DNA of 64,000 nucleotides from NCBI RefSeq assembly GCF_900156065.1, contig NZ_FTNF01000014.1, positions 1-64,000 of the forward strand, read 5' to 3'. The DNA is from Micromonospora avicenniae (GTDB lineage Bacteria > Actinomycetota > Actinomycetes > Mycobacteriales > Micromonosporaceae). A program made the position numbers and the translations under genes. The notes under the pieces were generated by a model that was not told the DNA's origin, searched no databases, and saw nothing but the letters and a program-made list of their open reading frames with translations. Shown in pieces: positions 25,807-33,995 of this stretch. How positions within the stretch are numbered: the first letter of the stretch is position 1; every line of letters begins with the position of its first letter.

Positions 25807-28800
25807 ATGGACCGGCGTCCGGCGATCAAACCGGAACCCGACCTCCGGCCGAACGACAGTGGCCGGAACGACGACAGCTTCGATTCGGCGACCGACGGGG
25901 ACGGCTACGGCCGGCTCGACACGGGCGTTACCGGGTTGACCGGGTCGAGCATCGACACCATCTACGAACTCGGCCTGCCGACGGAGGCGTTGGCCGAGGA
26001 CGTGGAGGACGCCGAGCTCGACGAACCCGTGCCCAACGCGGAGCGCCTGGTGGCCCAGGCCGTCGCGCTCGCCGGGGACGACCAGGACGCGGCGACCCTG
26101 GTCAGCCGTTTCTGGCGGTTCGCCCCGGACGAGGAGCTGATCGGCTTCACCGCCGAGGAGATGCTCGACGCGGCCCGCGCGCACCGGGACCTGGCGCAGC
26201 AGCGGGTGCCCGGCGAGCTGAAGCTGCGCATCCACGAGCCCGACGCCGAGCAGCACCACACGGTTGTCGAAATCGTCGCGGACGACATGCCCTTCCTCGT
26301 CGACTCGGTGACGGCGCTGCTCAACTCGCACCATCTCGACGTACATCTGCTGGTCCACCCGCTGGTGGTGGTGCGCCGGGAGCCGCTGGGCCGGCTGGCC
26401 GAGGTGGCCGCGGACGTCGAACCGGACGACGCGATCGCCGGTGACCTGGTGGAAAGCTGGATGCGGATCGAGATAGATCCGGTCCGCGACGCCGAGGAGC
26501 GGGATCGGATCCGCCGGGAGTTGCAGCGGGTCCTCACCGACGTCCGTGAGGCGGTGGAGGACTGGCCCAAGATGCGCCAGCGGGCCCTGTCGCTCGCTGA
26601 CGAGCTGGCCGCTGCCCGGACCAGCGACAACCGCCCTCCGGTGCCGGAGAAGGACATCACGGACTCGGTCGAGCTGCTCCGTTGGCTCGCCCACGATCAC
26701 TTCACGTTCCTCGGCTACCGCGAGTACCGGCTGGTCGAGACCCCGCAGGGTGGCCAGGCGCTGGAAGCGGTGCTCGGCACCGGGCTCGGCATCCTGCGGC
26801 AGGACGCGCCGGAGGCGCGGGCGCTGTCGTCGATGACGCCCGAAGCCCATGAGAAGGTGCTGGAGAAGCGCCTGCTGATCATCACGAAGGCCAACTCGCG
26901 GGCCACCGTGCACCGCTCGGCCTACCTGGACTACATCGGCTTCAAGGTGTTCGACGAGGCGGGCGAGGTCATCGGGGAGCGGCGCTTCCTGGGCCTGTTC
27001 TCGACGGCCGCGTACCGCACCAGCGTGCGCGAGCTGCCGGTGGTGCGCCGCAAGGTCGCCGAGGTGCTGGAACGCTCCGGCCTCAGCCGGCGCAGCCACT
27101 CCGGCAAGGACCTGCTCCAGATCCTGGAGACCTACCCGCGCGACGAGCTCTTCCAGATCAAGACCGACGACCTCTACCACGCGGTGATCGGTGTCCTGCG
27201 CATGGCCGGGCGTCGCCAGCTGCGAGTGTTCCTGCGCAAGGACGCGTACGGGCGGTTCATCTCCTGCCTGATCTACCTGCCGCGGGACCGGTTCACCACG
27301 CAGAATCGGCTGCGCATGCAGGACATCCTGCTGCGCGAGCTGAACGGCGTCGGGGTGGACTACACCACCCGGGTCACCGAGTCGATGCTCGCCCGGGTGC
27401 ACTTCATCGTCCGTACCGACCCGACGAACCCGCCCGGCGACATCGACGCCGACCTGCTCGCCGAGGAGTTGGCCGACGCGACCCGGCTCTGGGACGACGA
27501 CTACCGGCTGGTGCTCGAACGCAAGCTCGGCGACGAGCAGGCCAAGCATCTCTTCGCCCGGTACGCCGACGCGTTCCCGGAGGGCTACAAGGACGGGCAC
27601 ACGCCGTACGAGGCGATGAAGGACCTGGCCAAGCTGGAGCTGCTGGAGGAGCCCGGCCAGCTGGAGATGCACCTGTTCCGCAAGCAGTCCGCCCCCCGGC
27701 TGGGCACGCGGGCGACCGGCGCGGACCAGGACGAGCCGATGGACGTACGGTTCAAGGTCTACCGGTACGGCGAGCCGATGATGCTCTCCGCCGTGCTGCC
27801 GGTGCTGCACTCGCTGGGCGTACGCGTGATCGACGAGCACCCGTACGAGGTGGACCGGATCGACGGCCGGATCTGGCTGTACGACTTCGGGTTGCAGCTG
27901 CCCGAGGCGCACCAGGAACTGGCCGAGGTACGCCCGCACGTGGAGAACGCCTTCGCGGCGGCGTGGCGGGGCGAGGCCGAGGTCGACCGCTTCAACGAGC
28001 TGGTGCTGCGCGCCGGGTTGACCTGGCGGCAGGTGGTGGTGCTCCGGGCCTACGCGAAGTACCTGCGGCAGGCCGGCACGGTCTTCTCCCAGGACTACAT
28101 GGAGCAGACCTTCATCGCGTACCCGCGGATCGCCGAGCTGCTGGTCCAGCTCTTCGAGTCCCGCTTCGCACCCGGTGACACGGACACCGAGCAACGGCAG
28201 CGGAACAGCGCCGAACTGGTGGAGAGCATCCGCACGGCGCTGGACGAGGTGGCCAGCCTCGACCAGGACCGGATCCTGCGCTCGTACCTGACGCTGATCC
28301 AGGCGACCCTGCGTACCAGCTTCTACCAGCGGCGCTCCGACGGCCGGCCCAAGCTCTACGTGGCCTTCAAGCTCGACCCGCAGGCCATTCCGGACCTGCC
28401 GGCGCCCCGGCCGAAGTTCGAGATCTTCGTGTACTCGCCCCGGTTCGAGGGCGTCCACCTCCGCTTCGGGCCGGTGGCCCGCGGTGGTCTGCGTTGGTCG
28501 GACCGGCGGGAGGACTTCCGCACCGAGGTGCTGGGCCTGGTCAAGGCGCAGATGGTGAAGAACACCGTCATCGTGCCGGTCGGCGCCAAGGGCGGCTTCG
28601 TGCTCAAGCAGAAGCCGGGGGACAGGGACGAGGCGGTCGCCTGCTACAAGGAGTTCGTCTCCGGGCTGCTCGACGTGACGGACAACATCGTCGGTGGGCA
28701 GATCGTGCCGCCCGAGGACGTGGTCCGGCACGACGGCGACGACCCGTACATGGTGGTCGCGGCGGACAAGGGCACCGCCACCTTCTCCGACATCGCCAAC

Positions 28801-30867
28801 GAGGTCTCCGCGGCGCACAACTTCTGGCTCGGCGACGCGTTCGCCTCCGGCGGCTCCGCGGGGTACGACCACAAGAAGATGGGCATCACCGCCCGTGGCG
28901 CCTGGGAGTCCGTCAAGCGGCACTTCCGGGAGCTGGGGCACGACACCCAGACCGAGGACTTCACGGTGGTCGGCGTCGGCGACATGTCGGGCGATGTGTT
29001 CGGAAATGGGATGCTTCTCTCCGAGCACATCCGGTTGGTGGCCGCGTTCGACCACCGGCACATCATTCTCGACCCCGATCCGGACGCCGCCACCTCGTAC
29101 GCCGAGCGGAAGCGGCTGTTCGATCTGCCCCGGTCGTCGTGGGAGGACTACAACCCGGAGCTGATCTCGGCCGGCGGCGGCATCTACCCGCGTACCGCCA
29201 AGTCCATCCCGGTCTCGCCGCAGGTCCGGGCCCGGCTCGGCCTGGACGACGACGTGGATCAGATCTCGCCGCAGGAGCTCATGCGGGCGATCCTGACCGC
29301 GCCGGTGGACCTGCTGTGGAACGGCGGTATCGGCACCTACGTCAAGGCGTCCAGCCAGACGGACGCGGAGGTGGGCGACAAGTCCAACGACGCGATCCGG
29401 GTGGACGGCAAGAACCTGCGCTGCCGGGTCGTCGGTGAGGGCGGCAACCTGGGCTTCACCCAGCTCGGCCGGATCGAGTACGCCCTGACCGGCGGTCGCA
29501 TCTACACCGACTTCATCGACAACGCGGCGGGGGTGGACACCTCCGACCACGAGGTGAACATCAAGATCCTGCTCAACACCGCGGTCGCCGACGGCGAACT
29601 CACCACGGCGGAGCGGGACGAGCTGCTCGCCGGGATGACCGACGAGGTCAGCAAGCTGGTGCTGCGGGACAACTACGACCAGGCCCGGGCGATCAACAAC
29701 GCCCAAGCGCAGGCCGCGTCGCTGCTTCCGGTGCACCGGCGGATGATCAACGAGCTGGAGCGCTCCGGCGGGCTCGACCGGGCGCTCGAGGCGCTGCCGC
29801 CGGACGAGGAGCTCGCGGTCCGGGTCGAGTCCGGGCTGACCGCGCCGGAGTTCGCGGTGCTGCTCGCGTACGTCAAGATCGTCCTTGAACGGGACATCCT
29901 GGCTGACGGGCTGGCCGACGAGGAGTGGACGACCGACGTCCTGGTCAACTACTTCCCGACTCCCATGCGGGAGCGTTTCGCCGACCGGATGGCCCGGCAC
30001 CGGCTCCGCCGGGAGATCGTCACCACGGTGCTGGTCAACGAGTCGATCAACCGGGGCGGCATCTCGTTCGTGTTCCGGGTGATGGAGGAGACGGCGGCCT
30101 CCCCGGCAGACGTGATCCGGGCGTACGTGGTGGTCCGCGAGGTGTTCGGGCTGCGTGAGCTGTGGGACGCGATCGAGGCCCTGGACAACAAGGTCTCGCC
30201 GGAGCTGCAGACCAGCGTCTACCTGGACACCCGCCGACTGCTCGATCGGGCCGTCCGGTGGTTGGTGACCAACCGTCGCTCGCCGATCGACGTGCCGGCA
30301 GAGATCCGCCGCCTTCGCGACGGCGTGGCTCGGCTGCTGCCCGGGCTCGAGGGCCTCTTCTACGGCAGCGAGCGGGAGGCCATCACGGCCCACATCGACT
30401 CGATGACCGAGCGGGGTCTGCCGCGCGAGCTCGCCGAGCAGGCGACTCGGTTGATGTACAGCTTCGGCCTGCTGGACGTGGTGGAGACGGCGGCGAACCG
30501 GGGACGGGACGTCGGCGAGGTGGCGCCGGTCTACTTCGTGCTTTCCGACCTCTTCCGGGTGGACGCGCTGCTGTCGAAGATCTCCCTGCTGCCGCGCGAG
30601 GACCGGTGGCAGACGCTCGCCCGGATGGCGCTGCGCTACGACCTTTACGCCGCGCTGGCCGCGCTCACCGCCGAGGTGCTCGACTCCACGCCCGACGACA
30701 TGTCGCCACAGGAGCGGGTCCAACGGTGGGAGAAGTCGAACTCGACCTCCATCCACCGGACCCGGCGGGCGATGGGCGAGTTCGACGAGTCGCGAGCGGA
30801 TCTCGCCGCGCTGTCGGTGCTGCTGCGTCAGATCCGCACCCTGGTGCGGACCTCCGCCGCGGCCTGA
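25807..30867 (+). CDS. gdhB: NAD-specific glutamate dehydrogenase, 180-kDa class
   Basis: This 1686-residue protein belongs to the large NAD-dependent glutamate dehydrogenases first described in Streptomyces clavuligerus. It deaminates glutamate to 2-oxoglutarate and is mainly catabolic. N-terminal ACT-like and regulatory regions (about 1-700) precede the catalytic domain (about 850-1350), where the substrate-binding Lys lies in VGAKGGFVLKQKP and the Rossmann-region motifs are GDMSGDVFGNGMLLS and RVVGEGGNLGFTQLGRIEYAL. The C-terminal helical domain is complete. I chose the ATG at 25807, nine bases after GAGGGGAG; the GTG at 25798 would overlap that sequence. A 19-bp terminator follows. Confidence 0.95.
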   Translation: MDRRPAIKPEPDLRPNDSGRNDDSFDSATDGDGYGRLDTGVTGLTGSSIDTIYELGLPTEALAEDVEDAELDEPVPNAERLVAQAVALAGDDQDAATLVSRFWRFAPDEELIGFTAEEMLDAARAHRDLAQQRVPGELKLRIHEPDAEQHHTVVEIVADDMPFLVDSVTALLNSHHLDVHLLVHPLVVVRREPLGRLAEVAADVEPDDAIAGDLVESWMRIEIDPVRDAEERDRIRRELQRVLTDVREAVEDWPKMRQRALSLADELAAARTSDNRPPVPEKDITDSVELLRWLAHDHFTFLGYREYRLVETPQGGQALEAVLGTGLGILRQDAPEARALSSMTPEAHEKVLEKRLLIITKANSRATVHRSAYLDYIGFKVFDEAGEVIGERRFLGLFSTAAYRTSVRELPVVRRKVAEVLERSGLSRRSHSGKDLLQILETYPRDELFQIKTDDLYHAVIGVLRMAGRRQLRVFLRKDAYGRFISCLIYLPRDRFTTQNRLRMQDILLRELNGVGVDYTTRVTESMLARVHFIVRTDPTNPPGDIDADLLAEELADATRLWDDDYRLVLERKLGDEQAKHLFARYADAFPEGYKDGHTPYEAMKDLAKLELLEEPGQLEMHLFRKQSAPRLGTRATGADQDEPMDVRFKVYRYGEPMMLSAVLPVLHSLGVRVIDEHPYEVDRIDGRIWLYDFGLQLPEAHQELAEVRPHVENAFAAAWRGEAEVDRFNELVLRAGLTWRQVVVLRAYAKYLRQAGTVFSQDYMEQTFIAYPRIAELLVQLFESRFAPGDTDTEQRQRNSAELVESIRTALDEVASLDQDRILRSYLTLIQATLRTSFYQRRSDGRPKLYVAFKLDPQAIPDLPAPRPKFEIFVYSPRFEGVHLRFGPVARGGLRWSDRREDFRTEVLGLVKAQMVKNTVIVPVGAKGGFVLKQKPGDRDEAVACYKEFVSGLLDVTDNIVGGQIVPPEDVVRHDGDDPYMVVAADKGTATFSDIANEVSAAHNFWLGDAFASGGSAGYDHKKMGITARGAWESVKRHFRELGHDTQTEDFTVVGVGDMSGDVFGNGMLLSEHIRLVAAFDHRHIILDPDPDAATSYAERKRLFDLPRSSWEDYNPELISAGGGIYPRTAKSIPVSPQVRARLGLDDDVDQISPQELMRAILTAPVDLLWNGGIGTYVKASSQTDAEVGDKSNDAIRVDGKNLRCRVVGEGGNLGFTQLGRIEYALTGGRIYTDFIDNAAGVDTSDHEVNIKILLNTAVADGELTTAERDELLAGMTDEVSKLVLRDNYDQARAINNAQAQAASLLPVHRRMINELERSGGLDRALEALPPDEELAVRVESGLTAPEFAVLLAYVKIVLERDILADGLADEEWTTDVLVNYFPTPMRERFADRMARHRLRREIVTTVLVNESINRGGISFVFRVMEETAASPADVIRAYVVVREVFGLRELWDAIEALDNKVSPELQTSVYLDTRRLLDRAVRWLVTNRRSPIDVPAEIRRLRDGVARLLPGLEGLFYGSEREAITAHIDSMTERGLPRELAEQATRLMYSFGLLDVVETAANRGRDVGEVAPVYFVLSDLFRVDALLSKISLLPREDRWQTLARMALRYDLYAALAALTAEVLDSTPDDMSPQERVQRWEKSNSTSIHRTRRAMGEFDESRADLAALSVLLRQIRTLVRTSAAA

Positions 30868-30878
30868 CCGATGCCGGA

Positions 30879-30920
30879 CGCGGTCCGGCGGGTCGGGATT
30901 CCCCGACCCGCCGGACCGCG
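30879..30920. terminator. 19-bp bidirectional terminator
   Basis: CGCGGTCCGGCGGGTCGGG (30879-30897), loop ATTC, exact complement at 30902-30920. It lies between the converging glutamate dehydrogenase stop (30867) and the sortase stop (30929) and can serve both. Confidence 0.9.
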
Positions 30921-30928
30921 CCGTCTTC

Positions 30929-31648
30929 TCAGGTGACCAGACTGGCAAAGACGATCACGTTGTTCAGGTAGCTGCGTGCCGTCTCGTCGAACTGGCCACC
31001 GCAGGTGACCACCCGCAGGCCGGGTTCCTCGCTCGGCCCGTAGACCAACTCGGTGGGGAACTCGTCCTTCGGGTACGACTTGACCGAGTCGACCCGGAAG
31101 GTGGCCGGCTGGCCGTCCGATCGTCTGACCGTGACGGTGTCGCCGGGTTGCAGGGCACCCAGCTCGAAGAAGACCGCCGGGCCGATCTTGGCCGAGTCCA
31201 CGTGGCCGACGATGACGGCGTTGCCGACCTCGCCGGGGCTCGGTCCCGGCTCGTACCAGCCCGCCAGTTCGGCCTGGTCCAGTGGAGGCACCTCGACCGT
31301 CCCGTCTTGCTTGGTCCCGAGCGACATGATCTTCGCGTTCACCCCGATCCGGGGGATCTCGATGGTGGTGGGCGTGGCGCGTGGAAGCCCGGCCGGCGCC
31401 GCTTCCCCTGCCTGCGCCGATTGGTCTCCCTCGGCCGGCTGATCCGCCTCGGCGAGCTGGCTGGACTCGGGGGCGGCCTGGGCCAGGGGCTGGGGCGGAC
31501 GGGGCGCGGGCGTGGTCTTCAGGGAGGCGCCGATCATCCCCGCGCCGAGCACTGCGAGCAGGGCGACAACGGCGGTGCCGGCGGCACGCCACGGTTTCCC
31601 GTGACGGCCGCCGGCCCGTGTCGCCGTCGCGTCAGGCGACCGACTCAT
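30929..31648 (-). CDS. Class F-like sortase
   Basis: This 239-residue transpeptidase probably attaches the protein encoded just upstream to the cell wall or stabilises it. It has one N-terminal membrane segment (about 24-42), a Pro/Ala/Gln-rich linker (about 45-90) and the sortase barrel (about 95-239). Catalytic residues are visible: His149 in VGHVDS, Cys216 in VVTCGG, Arg225 in ETARSYLNN. The short barrel fits the actinobacterial class E/F group; F is my preference. Its start overlaps the end of the surface protein gene by 17 bases, so the two are translated as a pair. The strong terminator at 30879-30920 follows. Confidence 0.88.
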   Translation of the reverse strand: MSRSPDATATRAGGRHGKPWRAAGTAVVALLAVLGAGMIGASLKTTPAPRPPQPLAQAAPESSQLAEADQPAEGDQSAQAGEAAPAGLPRATPTTIEIPRIGVNAKIMSLGTKQDGTVEVPPLDQAELAGWYEPGPSPGEVGNAVIVGHVDSAKIGPAVFFELGALQPGDTVTVRRSDGQPATFRVDSVKSYPKDEFPTELVYGPSEEPGLRVVTCGGQFDETARSYLNNVIVFASLVT

Positions 31649-32834
31649 CGGTCCGCCGACGACGCATCAGTACGATCCCGCCCAGGGCGGCAGCGCCGAC
31701 GAGGCTGGCGCCACCCGCGGCCAGGTTCATGTCGGTGCCGCCGGTCGTGCCGCCGTCACCACCGTCGACCCCACCGTGCGGCAGGACGATCAACTTGCCC
31801 TCGCCGCAGGAGCCCTTCAGCTCGTAGTGGCCCGGCTTGGCGTGCTTGTCGACCTTGGCCTCGCCGTAGTAGACGAAGTCACGCTTGTGCTCCCAGCTGT
31901 CCTCGCGGCCGTAGTCGCCCGACTCCTCGCCCTTGCGGCTGTCCTCGCGGCCGTAGTCGTGCGACTCCTCGCCCTTGCGGCTGTCCTCGCGGCCGTAGTC
32001 GTGCGACTCCTCGCCCTTGCGGCTGTCCTCGCGGCCGTAGTCGCCCGACTTCTCGCCGTCCCAGCCGTTCTCGTGGTCCTTCTTGTCGCCGTTCTCGTGG
32101 TCCTTCTTGTCGCCGTTGTCGCCGTAGTCCCCACGGCCCTCGGCGTCCTGGCCGGTTTCGTAGCCGTTCCAGTCCTTGTTGTCCTCGTGCTTGCGGTCCT
32201 CTTCCTTCTTGCGGTCTTCCTCCTTCTTGCGGTCCTCTTCCTTCTTGCGGTCCTCTTCCTTCTTGTGGTCGTCGGCGGAGTCCGCGGCGCCGGCACCCTG
32301 GCCGCCCGACCAACCGTTCTCGTAGTCGCCGCCGTTGTCGTAGCGGCCTTCCTGCTCACGGCCCGAGTCCTCGCGGCCCTTGTCGTCCTTGCCGTGCTCG
32401 TCCTTGCCCTTGTCGTCCTTGCCGTGCTCGTCCTTGCCGTCGTGGTCGCGGCCCTTGTCGTCCTTGCCGTGCTCGTCCTTGCCCTTGTCGTCCTTGCCGT
32501 GCTCGTCCTTGCCGTCGTGGTCGCGGCCCTTGTCGTCCTCGCGGCCCCAGTCGCCCCGGTCGTCCTTCTTCACGGGCTTGAGGTCGACCTTGCCGGTGAC
32601 CTTCGACCACACGAAGGCGTGCTCCTGCTTCTCGGAGCAGATCTCGAGAAGCTTGACCTCTTCGCCGGCCTTCACGGCGTGGGGCTTGGCCAGGACCTTG
32701 CCGTCCCGGTCCTTGCCGTCGTGGTGCCCGTCCGCGAGCGCGATTCCGGGGGTGAACACGAGGAGGGACGCCCCACCGAGGGCGGCGCCCGCGACGACCT
32801 TCCCGAGCATCTTCTTAGCCATGACCTGCGTCAC
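31632..32834 (-). CDS. Repeat-rich sortase-associated surface protein
   Basis: This 400-residue secreted protein has a signal peptide (about 5-35, ending ALADG), a short segment with strands and Cys66 (LLEICSEKQEHAFVWSKVTG), about 230 residues of Lys/Asp/Glu/Gly/His repeats (about 89-318), then further strands with Cys343 (VYYGEAKVDKHAKPGHYELK, GSCGEGKLIVL), a Gly-rich linker, DMNLAAGG, a hydrophobic helix and RRRR. The two strand segments together look like one Ig-like domain, of a type common in actinomycete wall proteins, interrupted by the repeats. No LPXTG occurs; LAAGG stands where the sorting motif is expected. GTG at 32834 follows AGGGATGGA; the ATG at 32822 is an alternative. The sortase gene follows directly. 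Confidence 0.8.
   Translation of the reverse strand: MTQVMAKKMLGKVVAGAALGGASLLVFTPGIALADGHHDGKDRDGKVLAKPHAVKAGEEVKLLEICSEKQEHAFVWSKVTGKVDLKPVKKDDRGDWGREDDKGRDHDGKDEHGKDDKGKDEHGKDDKGRDHDGKDEHGKDDKGKDEHGKDDKGREDSGREQEGRYDNGGDYENGWSGGQGAGAADSADDHKKEEDRKKEEDRKKEEDRKKEEDRKHEDNKDWNGYETGQDAEGRGDYGDNGDKKDHENGDKKDHENGWDGEKSGDYGREDSRKGEESHDYGREDSRKGEESHDYGREDSRKGEESGDYGREDSWEHKRDFVYYGEAKVDKHAKPGHYELKGSCGEGKLIVLPHGGVDGGDGGTTGGTDMNLAAGGASLVGAAALGGIVLMRRRRTDESVA
31897..32050 (-). repeat. 42-bp tandem repeat inside the surface protein gene
   Basis: Units begin at 31897, 31939, 31981 and 32023 (last one partial) and encode DYGREDSRKGEES plus H or G. The middle copies are nearly identical at DNA level, so the array is young or kept homogeneous. 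Confidence 0.9.
32379..32528 (-). repeat. Two 75-bp tandem repeats inside the surface protein gene
   Basis: Two copies of a 25-residue unit, GRDHDGKDEH followed by GKDDKGKDEHGKDDK, at residues 103-127 and 128-152. A KKEEDR hexapeptide is repeated four times at residues 191-214 (about 32193-32264). Confidence 0.88.
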
Positions 32835-32879
32835 TCCATCCCTGTTGTCCTGAACTCGGCTGCGCCCGAGCTAAGACCG

Positions 32880-32936
32880 ACGTTAGACCGTTTCATGACT
32901 TATCAAGGGAAAGATTCGTGTTCCTACGTACATAGG
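32880..32936 (-). promoter_or_regulatory. Promoter region of the surface protein-sortase operon
   Basis: On the minus strand TTGATA (32906-32901) and TAACGT (32885-32880) are 15 bases apart, in the most AT-rich stretch nearby. Upstream at 32923-32936 CCTACGTACATAGG is a near-palindrome (12 of 14) that could bind a regulator. Confidence 0.4.
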
Positions 32937-33087
32937 GTGTAAGCCCTAAGCGACTGTTAAGCGGCTTTCCGCCCTGCCGGTGCCCCTAGGGCTCTTTGCT
33001 GGCTCGGTGTCCGGCATGCGAGGTCACCACGATGACGAGGAGTTTGGGGCGGACCATCAGCTCAGAGGGCGGGGACCGCACACGAAG

Positions 33088-33127
33088 AGGCCCCCACCCG
33101 ACCGGTCCTACGGTCAGGTGGGGGCCT
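33088..33127 (-). terminator. Hairpin terminator after the small acidic gene
   Basis: AGGCCCCCACC (33088-33098) pairs with 33117-33127; after one mismatch GACC/GGTC extends the stem. It lies 15 bases beyond the stop of the gene at 33142-33525. Confidence 0.8.
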
Positions 33128-33141
33128 GGGCAGCCGACGGG

Positions 33142-33525
33142 TCAGGGCACGGTGCGCTCCACTGCGGCCTGGCCCAGCTCGTCGAGGTCCCGGCGGGCAC
33201 GTTCGAGGTTCTCCGGCGTGAGGTCCTGACCCCGGGCCATTACCAGGTCCTCCGGATCCCACGGCTGTTCAACCCCGGTGCGGATGTTGTCTCCCCCCGC
33301 GCCGGTGCCGGTGCCGGTGGCTCCGGTGCCCGCCGCGTACGGATCGCCGAGCAGATCTTCGGTCGGCGCTCCCTGGTCCGTGGAGTCCCCCGGCTGGGCG
33401 AAGGCCGGATTGTCCCGGTCGCCACCGCCCCCGGTCCGGAGCTGCGGGACGGTGCTGTCGTCGTCCACCGCCGCGGCCATCTCCGGGCTCTCCTCCAGCG
33501 GCGGTTGGCGGTCACGGTCGCTCAT
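33142..33525 (-). CDS. Small acidic, probably disordered hypothetical protein
   Basis: This 127-residue protein is rich in Asp, Glu, Gly, Pro and Thr, with no membrane segment or known domain. The middle contains an almost pure Gly/Thr/Ala stretch (AAGTGATGTGTGAGGDN). The end is more ordered: QPWDPEDLVMARGQDLT and PENLERARRDLDELG could form two helices. I start at the ATG at 33525, which has AGGAGGG seven bases upstream; the longer frame to 33600 lacks a ribosome binding site. I do not recognise a function. Confidence 0.65.
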   Translation of the reverse strand: MSDRDRQPPLEESPEMAAAVDDDSTVPQLRTGGGGDRDNPAFAQPGDSTDQGAPTEDLLGDPYAAGTGATGTGTGAGGDNIRTGVEQPWDPEDLVMARGQDLTPENLERARRDLDELGQAAVERTVP

Positions 33526-33631
33526 GCTGCTGCCCTCCTGTCCCGTGGCCCCTTCCGAACGTTCCTGATCCGATCGCGTACCCCGTGGGTGGCCTGTCAT
33601 GCCTGGGGTGTGGCGGGGTGTTCGCGCCGGC

Positions 33632-33979
33632 TCAGGAACCTTCCGGGTAGGCGGATCCTGTGTCGTCCGGCTGACCGATCACCCCGTCCTGCTCGGCGGC
33701 GGGCGGCTCGGCGGGGCGGACCCACTGCCAGAAGAGCATGAGCAGGCCGAACGCGAGCATCGCGAGGCCGGCCCAGAGGTTGATCCGAACACCCTCCGCC
33801 TTGTCGATCTCGGCCTGGCTGTCGAAGACCCCCATCAGGGTGACGACGATCCCGTACACCGCGAAGAGGCCACCGATCACCCGGCGGATGTCGAACAGGC
33901 GTGCCGCGGCCGAGCGGCGCTCGTCCGCTTCGGCCCCGTCGACCAGCGGATCGCGGGCCGGCTCGCTGTGGTTGTCCAT
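33632..33979 (-). CDS. Small membrane protein beside the symporter
   Basis: This 115-residue protein has two membrane segments (about 35-52, VIGGLFAVYGIVVTLMGV, and 68-88, LWAGLAMLAFGLLMLFWQWV), with an acidic N-terminus and a Pro/Asp/Gly tail. Its start (ATG 33979, GGAAAGGTG upstream) lies 16 bases after the end of the sodium:solute symporter gene on the same strand, so both are probably one operon. Small two-helix partners next to such symporters recur in actinobacteria, but I know of no defined role. Confidence 0.75.
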   Translation of the reverse strand: MDNHSEPARDPLVDGAEADERRSAAARLFDIRRVIGGLFAVYGIVVTLMGVFDSQAEIDKAEGVRINLWAGLAMLAFGLLMLFWQWVRPAEPPAAEQDGVIGQPDDTGSAYPEGS

Positions 33980-33995
33980 CTCGCGAACACCTTTC

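Noticed and set aside
25102-30948. Very long minus-strand reading frame opposite glutamate dehydrogenase
   Set aside because: Antisense shadow caused by high GC codon bias; the plus strand encodes a complete known enzyme.
31148-32942. Long plus-strand frames opposite the sortase and surface protein genes
   Set aside because: Low-complexity mirror of the repeat region; no start signal or domain.
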